Under the pieces are notes generated by a model. It saw nothing but the letters and a program-made list of their open reading frames with translations, was not told where the DNA came from and ran no database searches. From positions 1-24,687 of the forward strand of contig JAJNQF010000381.1 of NCBI GenBank assembly GCA_021154945.1: 24,687 nucleotides of DNA, in the 5' to 3' direction. The translations under genes were made by a program, and so were the position numbers. This DNA comes from Sphingomonas sp. GTDB taxonomy: Bacteria; Pseudomonadota; Alphaproteobacteria; Sphingomonadales; Sphingomonadaceae. Positions 21,974 through 24,687 of this stretch are shown in pieces (positions within the stretch are counted from its first letter, which is position 1; the number at the start of each line of letters is the position of its first letter).

Positions 21974-24049
21974 ATGTTCGGACGCGTTATGAGGCCGATC
22001 CTCCGCCTCGCCTTGCTGATCGGGGCGGCCGTCCCGGTCGTCGCCGCGCCGGCGGTGACCGCACCGCCGCTCGACACCCAGCGCATCGCCCGCGACCGGT
22101 TCGGCAACGACGCGCCCTGGTACGAAAACCGCATCCCGTTCTTCGAATCCGCCGATCCCAGGCTCGACGCGGTCTATTATTACCGCTGGTCGCTGTTCCG
22201 CGCGCACCAGCGCGATCTCGGCGCCGACGGGTATATCTCGACCGAGTTCCTCGACGACGTCGGCTGGCAGCTCGAACCCTATGCCAGCCTGAACGACGCC
22301 ACCGGATTCCACCTCGGGGAAGGGCGCTGGCTGCGCGACCGGCGCTTCGCCGACGATTATATCGATTTCATGTACCGGCGCGGCAACGACCGCCACTTCA
22401 CCGATTACATGGCGGATTCGGTCTATGGCCGTTTCCTCGTCGACGGCGACCGCGAAGCCGCGACCCGCCACCTGACGGCGATGCGGCGGCTGTACGCCGC
22501 GTGGAACGACCATTTCGACACCAGCAAGGGACTGTACTGGGTCGAGCCGCTGCTCGACGCGACCGAATACACGATCTCCTCGATCGACGCGTCGGGCGGC
22601 AAGGACGGCTTCCGCGGCGGCGACTCGTTCCGCCCGTCGATCAACGCGTACATGTACGCCAACGCCCGCGCGATCGCCCGGCTGTCGACCCTGACCGGCG
22701 ACACGGCCGGCGCCGCCCGATACGACGCGCGTGCCGCCGCGATAAAGGCCCGCGTCCAGGCCAGCTTGTGGAGCGAACCGCTCGGCCACTTCATCGATCG
22801 CTACAAGGTCGACAATGCGTTCGTGAAATACTGGGCGCCGATCCGCGGACGCGAACTCGTCGGGTATCTGCCCTGGACGTTCGACCTCGCTGACGACGAT
22901 GCGAAGTTCGCGGGCGCCTGGACGCATCTGCTCGGCAGGGACGGGCTGGGCGGCCCCGCCGGCATGCGGACGGTCGAGCCCAGCTACGAACATTACATGC
23001 GGCAATATCGCTACGAAGGCACCGCGCCCGAATGCCAGTGGAACGGCCCGATCTGGCCGTTCCAGACCACGCAGGTGCTGATCGGCATCGCCAACCTGCT
23101 CGATCATTATCACCAGTCGACCGTGACGCGCGGCGATTACATGCGGTTGCTGCGGCAATATGCGGCGCTGCATTACCAGGGCGACCGGCTCGACCTGGAG
23201 GAGGATTACCACCCCGACACCGGTCGTCCGATCGTCGGGCTGGCGCGCAGCCATCATTATTTCCACTCGGGGTTCGCCGACCTGATCCTGACCGGGCTGG
23301 TCGGGATACGCCCACGCGCGGACGACATGCTCGAGGTCAATCCGCTGCTGCCCGGCGCTGCCGATCCGCAAGGACTGGCGTGGTTCCGGATGCAGGACGT
23401 GCCCTATCACGGCCACAGCGTCGCGGTGACGTGGGATGTCGACGGCCGGCATTATGGCGGCGCGCCGGGCCTGACGATCGAGATCGACGGGCGGCGCGTC
23501 GCGCACAGCCCCACGCTGTCGCGCCTCGTCGTACCGGTCGCGCGCGCGGCCGTTCCCCAACTCGACCGACCGATCGACCGGCCCATCGACCGTACCGTGC
23601 AACTCGTCCGCGGCGCCTTCCCCAAGGGCAGCGCGTCGAGCGCCACCGACGCGGAAAACGTCCATGATGCGATCGACGGTCGCGTCTGGTTCTTCCCCGA
23701 ACTCGCCAACGGATGGTCGTCCGCCAAGGTGCCAGCCGCATCGTCGCCCCAGTCGTCACCCAAGCCGTCGACCTCGCAGTGGTATGCGGTCGACTTCGGC
23801 AAACCGGTGACCGTGACGCGTGCGGAACTGGCGTTCTTCGCCGACGGCAAGGACTTCGCCGCCCCGCGCTCGCTCCGGATCCAGATCTGGGATGGCACAC
23901 GCTGGACGCCGCTCGGTGCGCCGGCCACACCCGTCGCGAACGGCATCACGGCGGTCGGGTGGACGCCCGTCTCGACCAGCAAGATCCGGGTCAGCTTCCC
24001 CCAGGCACCGGCGACGCGCACCCGGTTGGTCGAGTTCAAGGTCTTCTGA
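21974..24049 (+). CDS. MGH1/GH63-like (alpha/alpha)6-barrel glycoside hydrolase with C-terminal discoidin-like domain
   Basis: This 691-aa exported protein has a signal peptide (RPILRLALLIGAAVPVVAAPA) and a large helical toroid resembling the mannosylglycerate-hydrolase/GH63/trehalase clan. Landmarks are YYYRWSLFRAHQRDLG (68-83), ECQWNGPIWPFQTTQVLIG with the clan-typical 'W.GPIW' at about 356, LEEDYHPDTGRP (Glu409, Glu410) and RSHHYFHSGFADLILTGL from residue 425. After a beta-sandwich part, residues from about 550 (GSASSATDAENVHDAIDG) to the end resemble an F5/8 type C (discoidin, CBM32-like) carbohydrate-binding domain. A Ser/Pro stretch (PAASSPQSSPKPSTS) lies inside it. AAGGAGAGG precedes the ATG, and the gene lies 37 nt after the receptor gene, so co-transcription is likely. 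The glycosidic bond it acts on is not evident from sequence. Confidence 0.82.
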   Translation: MFGRVMRPILRLALLIGAAVPVVAAPAVTAPPLDTQRIARDRFGNDAPWYENRIPFFESADPRLDAVYYYRWSLFRAHQRDLGADGYISTEFLDDVGWQLEPYASLNDATGFHLGEGRWLRDRRFADDYIDFMYRRGNDRHFTDYMADSVYGRFLVDGDREAATRHLTAMRRLYAAWNDHFDTSKGLYWVEPLLDATEYTISSIDASGGKDGFRGGDSFRPSINAYMYANARAIARLSTLTGDTAGAARYDARAAAIKARVQASLWSEPLGHFIDRYKVDNAFVKYWAPIRGRELVGYLPWTFDLADDDAKFAGAWTHLLGRDGLGGPAGMRTVEPSYEHYMRQYRYEGTAPECQWNGPIWPFQTTQVLIGIANLLDHYHQSTVTRGDYMRLLRQYAALHYQGDRLDLEEDYHPDTGRPIVGLARSHHYFHSGFADLILTGLVGIRPRADDMLEVNPLLPGAADPQGLAWFRMQDVPYHGHSVAVTWDVDGRHYGGAPGLTIEIDGRRVAHSPTLSRLVVPVARAAVPQLDRPIDRPIDRTVQLVRGAFPKGSASSATDAENVHDAIDGRVWFFPELANGWSSAKVPAASSPQSSPKPSTSQWYAVDFGKPVTVTRAELAFFADGKDFAAPRSLRIQIWDGTRWTPLGAPATPVANGITAVGWTPVSTSKIRVSFPQAPATRTRLVEFKVF

Positions 24050-24050
24050 C

Positions 24051-24076
24051 CGCCGCCATTCGCCAGACCGGCGGCG
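24051..24076. terminator. Weak hairpin between convergent genes
   Basis: CGCCGCC (24051-24057) and GGCGGCG (24070-24076) can form a 7-bp stem with a 12-nt loop directly after the glycosidase stop, in the 48-nt gap before the convergent small gene. No T tract follows on either strand. Confidence 0.3.
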
Positions 24077-24097
24077 CGTGCGTGCGGCCTTGCTTCG

Positions 24098-24271
24098 TCA
24101 GGCGAACCGGACCCGGTTCACGCGCACCTGCGGTATCCCGAGCCGTTCCGAAACCCAGCCGGTTCCCGCCATGCGGACCGGCACGACGATGCGCCCGAAC
24201 GCCACACGCCCGAACGCGACACGCTGCGTGATCGATGCATAATCGGTGGCCTCCTGCCGAACCGCGCTCAT
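24098..24271 (-). CDS. Small hypothetical protein (57 aa)
   Basis: The start ATG overlaps the stop of the preceding small gene as ATGA (24268-24271), the usual sign of translational coupling. The product begins MSAVRQEATDYASITQRVAF and ends QVRVNRVRFA. It has an Arg/Val-rich centre with a duplicated VAFGR unit that reflects a 15-nt tandem repeat at 24191-24220. No signal peptide or membrane segment is evident, and I do not recognise a family. The coding call rests on the overlap and on the frame being open; it is short enough to be chance. Confidence 0.5.
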   Translation of the reverse strand: MSAVRQEATDYASITQRVAFGRVAFGRIVVPVRMAGTGWVSERLGIPQVRVNRVRFA

Positions 24272-24594
24272 TGAAACGTCGCCCCGGCCGCCATCGCCTT
24301 GGACGGGCTCAGACCCTGTTGTTCGAGGAACTGGTTGAGCCCGGCGACGAGTTCCTGCGCGGCGGCGCTGGTCAGCGCGATCCGGCCGACGACGACGCGG
24401 TCGACGCCGGGCGGTTGCCGCGTGTGATCGCAGCGCGCGCTCTCCAGCGTCAGCACGATCACGCCGTTCAAATTGGCGAGCCCGGTGAACCCGGTTGCGA
24501 AGATTTCCGGCGCGAACGGATTGTCGACGATCGGGGGCGAGGCCGCGGGGCGGATGGGTTCCGGTGCCGAGACACCCTTGATGGCAACGCGCAT
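24268..24594 (-). CDS. Small hypothetical protein (108 aa), possibly DUF3467-like
   Basis: The product starts MRVAIKGVSAPEPIRPAASP and has the segment NPFAPEIFATGFTGLANLNG, a strand VIVLTLESAR, then VVVGRIALTSAAAQELVAGL leading to a helix (NQFLEQQGL). The layout is a beta-rich front, then 'R(I/V)xLTxxxAxxL' and an amphipathic helix. It resembles the small DUF3467 proteins, which share an N-terminal 'fAN/TGF' and a C-terminal SPxHAKxLxxxL helix. That is a pattern impression, not a firm assignment. AAAGG lies 7 nt upstream of the ATG. The frame stays open to the window edge, so a longer N-terminus cannot be ruled out. It is followed by an overlapping 57-aa gene on the same strand, and the pair is convergent with the glycosidase gene. 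Confidence 0.65.
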   Translation of the reverse strand: MRVAIKGVSAPEPIRPAASPPIVDNPFAPEIFATGFTGLANLNGVIVLTLESARCDHTRQPPGVDRVVVGRIALTSAAAQELVAGLNQFLEQQGLSPSKAMAAGATFQ

Positions 24595-24687
24595 ACTGGA
24601 CCTTTCACGAAGCGGACGAGGCTGCTGCCCGCCACGTCTCGCTAGGATCGGCGGGTGTCCCGCGAATGTCGTGCGCCGCGTCGTGTG

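Noticed and set aside
23570..23596. Short repeated DRPI motif (DRPIDRPIDR) in the last glycosidase
   Set aside because: It spans two short units between domains and looks like an ordinary linker; there is no wider repeat.

Overview
The window looks like a chromosomal segment of a sphingomonad-type alphaproteobacterium. The grounds are high GC, very tight gene packing, a Caulobacter/Sphingomonas-style TonB-dependent receptor, and a carbohydrate utilisation locus of the kind these bacteria carry. The taxonomic call is inferred from gene content; there is no rRNA gene in the window.

Layout. (1) 1-4438, plus strand: the end of a leucine/isovalerate degradation operon. It holds the beta (carboxyltransferase) and alpha (biotin) subunits of methylcrotonyl-CoA carboxylase, a small secreted NTF2-like protein wedged between them, and a MaoC-family hydratase. 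The genes are joined by stop/start overlaps or a 4-nt gap. (2) 4432-7426, minus strand: an aldose 1-epimerase followed by an IlvD/Edd-family sugar-acid dehydratase. (3) 7564-8889, plus: a FucP-type sugar/H+ symporter, divergent from the epimerase. (4) 9025-9822, minus: a FadR/GntR-family repressor, separated from the symporter by a large palindromic repeat. (5) 9931-18882, plus: a tight seven-gene run of ketoglutarate-semialdehyde dehydrogenase, an FAH-fold 'AraD1/GguC' protein, a Gfo/Idh sugar 1-dehydrogenase, GH51, two GH43 enzymes and a GH27. (6) 19015-24049, plus: a TonB-dependent receptor and a predicted (alpha/alpha)6-barrel glycosidase with a C-terminal discoidin-like domain. (7) 24098-24594, minus: two small overlapping genes of unknown function.

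Taken together, regions 2-6 read as an arabinan/arabinogalactan utilisation locus. The receptor imports oligosaccharides. The Sec- and Tat-exported GH51, GH43, GH43 and GH27 enzymes release L-arabinose. The symporter takes up the sugar. The epimerase, 1-dehydrogenase, dehydratase, FAH-fold protein and semialdehyde dehydrogenase would oxidise it to 2-ketoglutarate by the non-phosphorylative route. No lactonase gene and no DHDPS-type deoxyarabonate dehydratase are visible.

Most notable observations: a shared 11-bp near-palindrome (WTGTCSGASTA) sits in three promoter regions and matches the FadR/GntR operator type, suggesting one local regulon. The Gfo/Idh dehydrogenase appears to lack about 15 residues, including the conserved TPP strand of its NAD domain. 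The GH27 enzyme has Ile where alpha-galactosidases have the second Asp of the DDCW motif, pointing to beta-L-arabinopyranosidase. A palindromic repeat family is present in three half-copies whose stems covary; one copy buries the mccB ribosome binding site in a hairpin.
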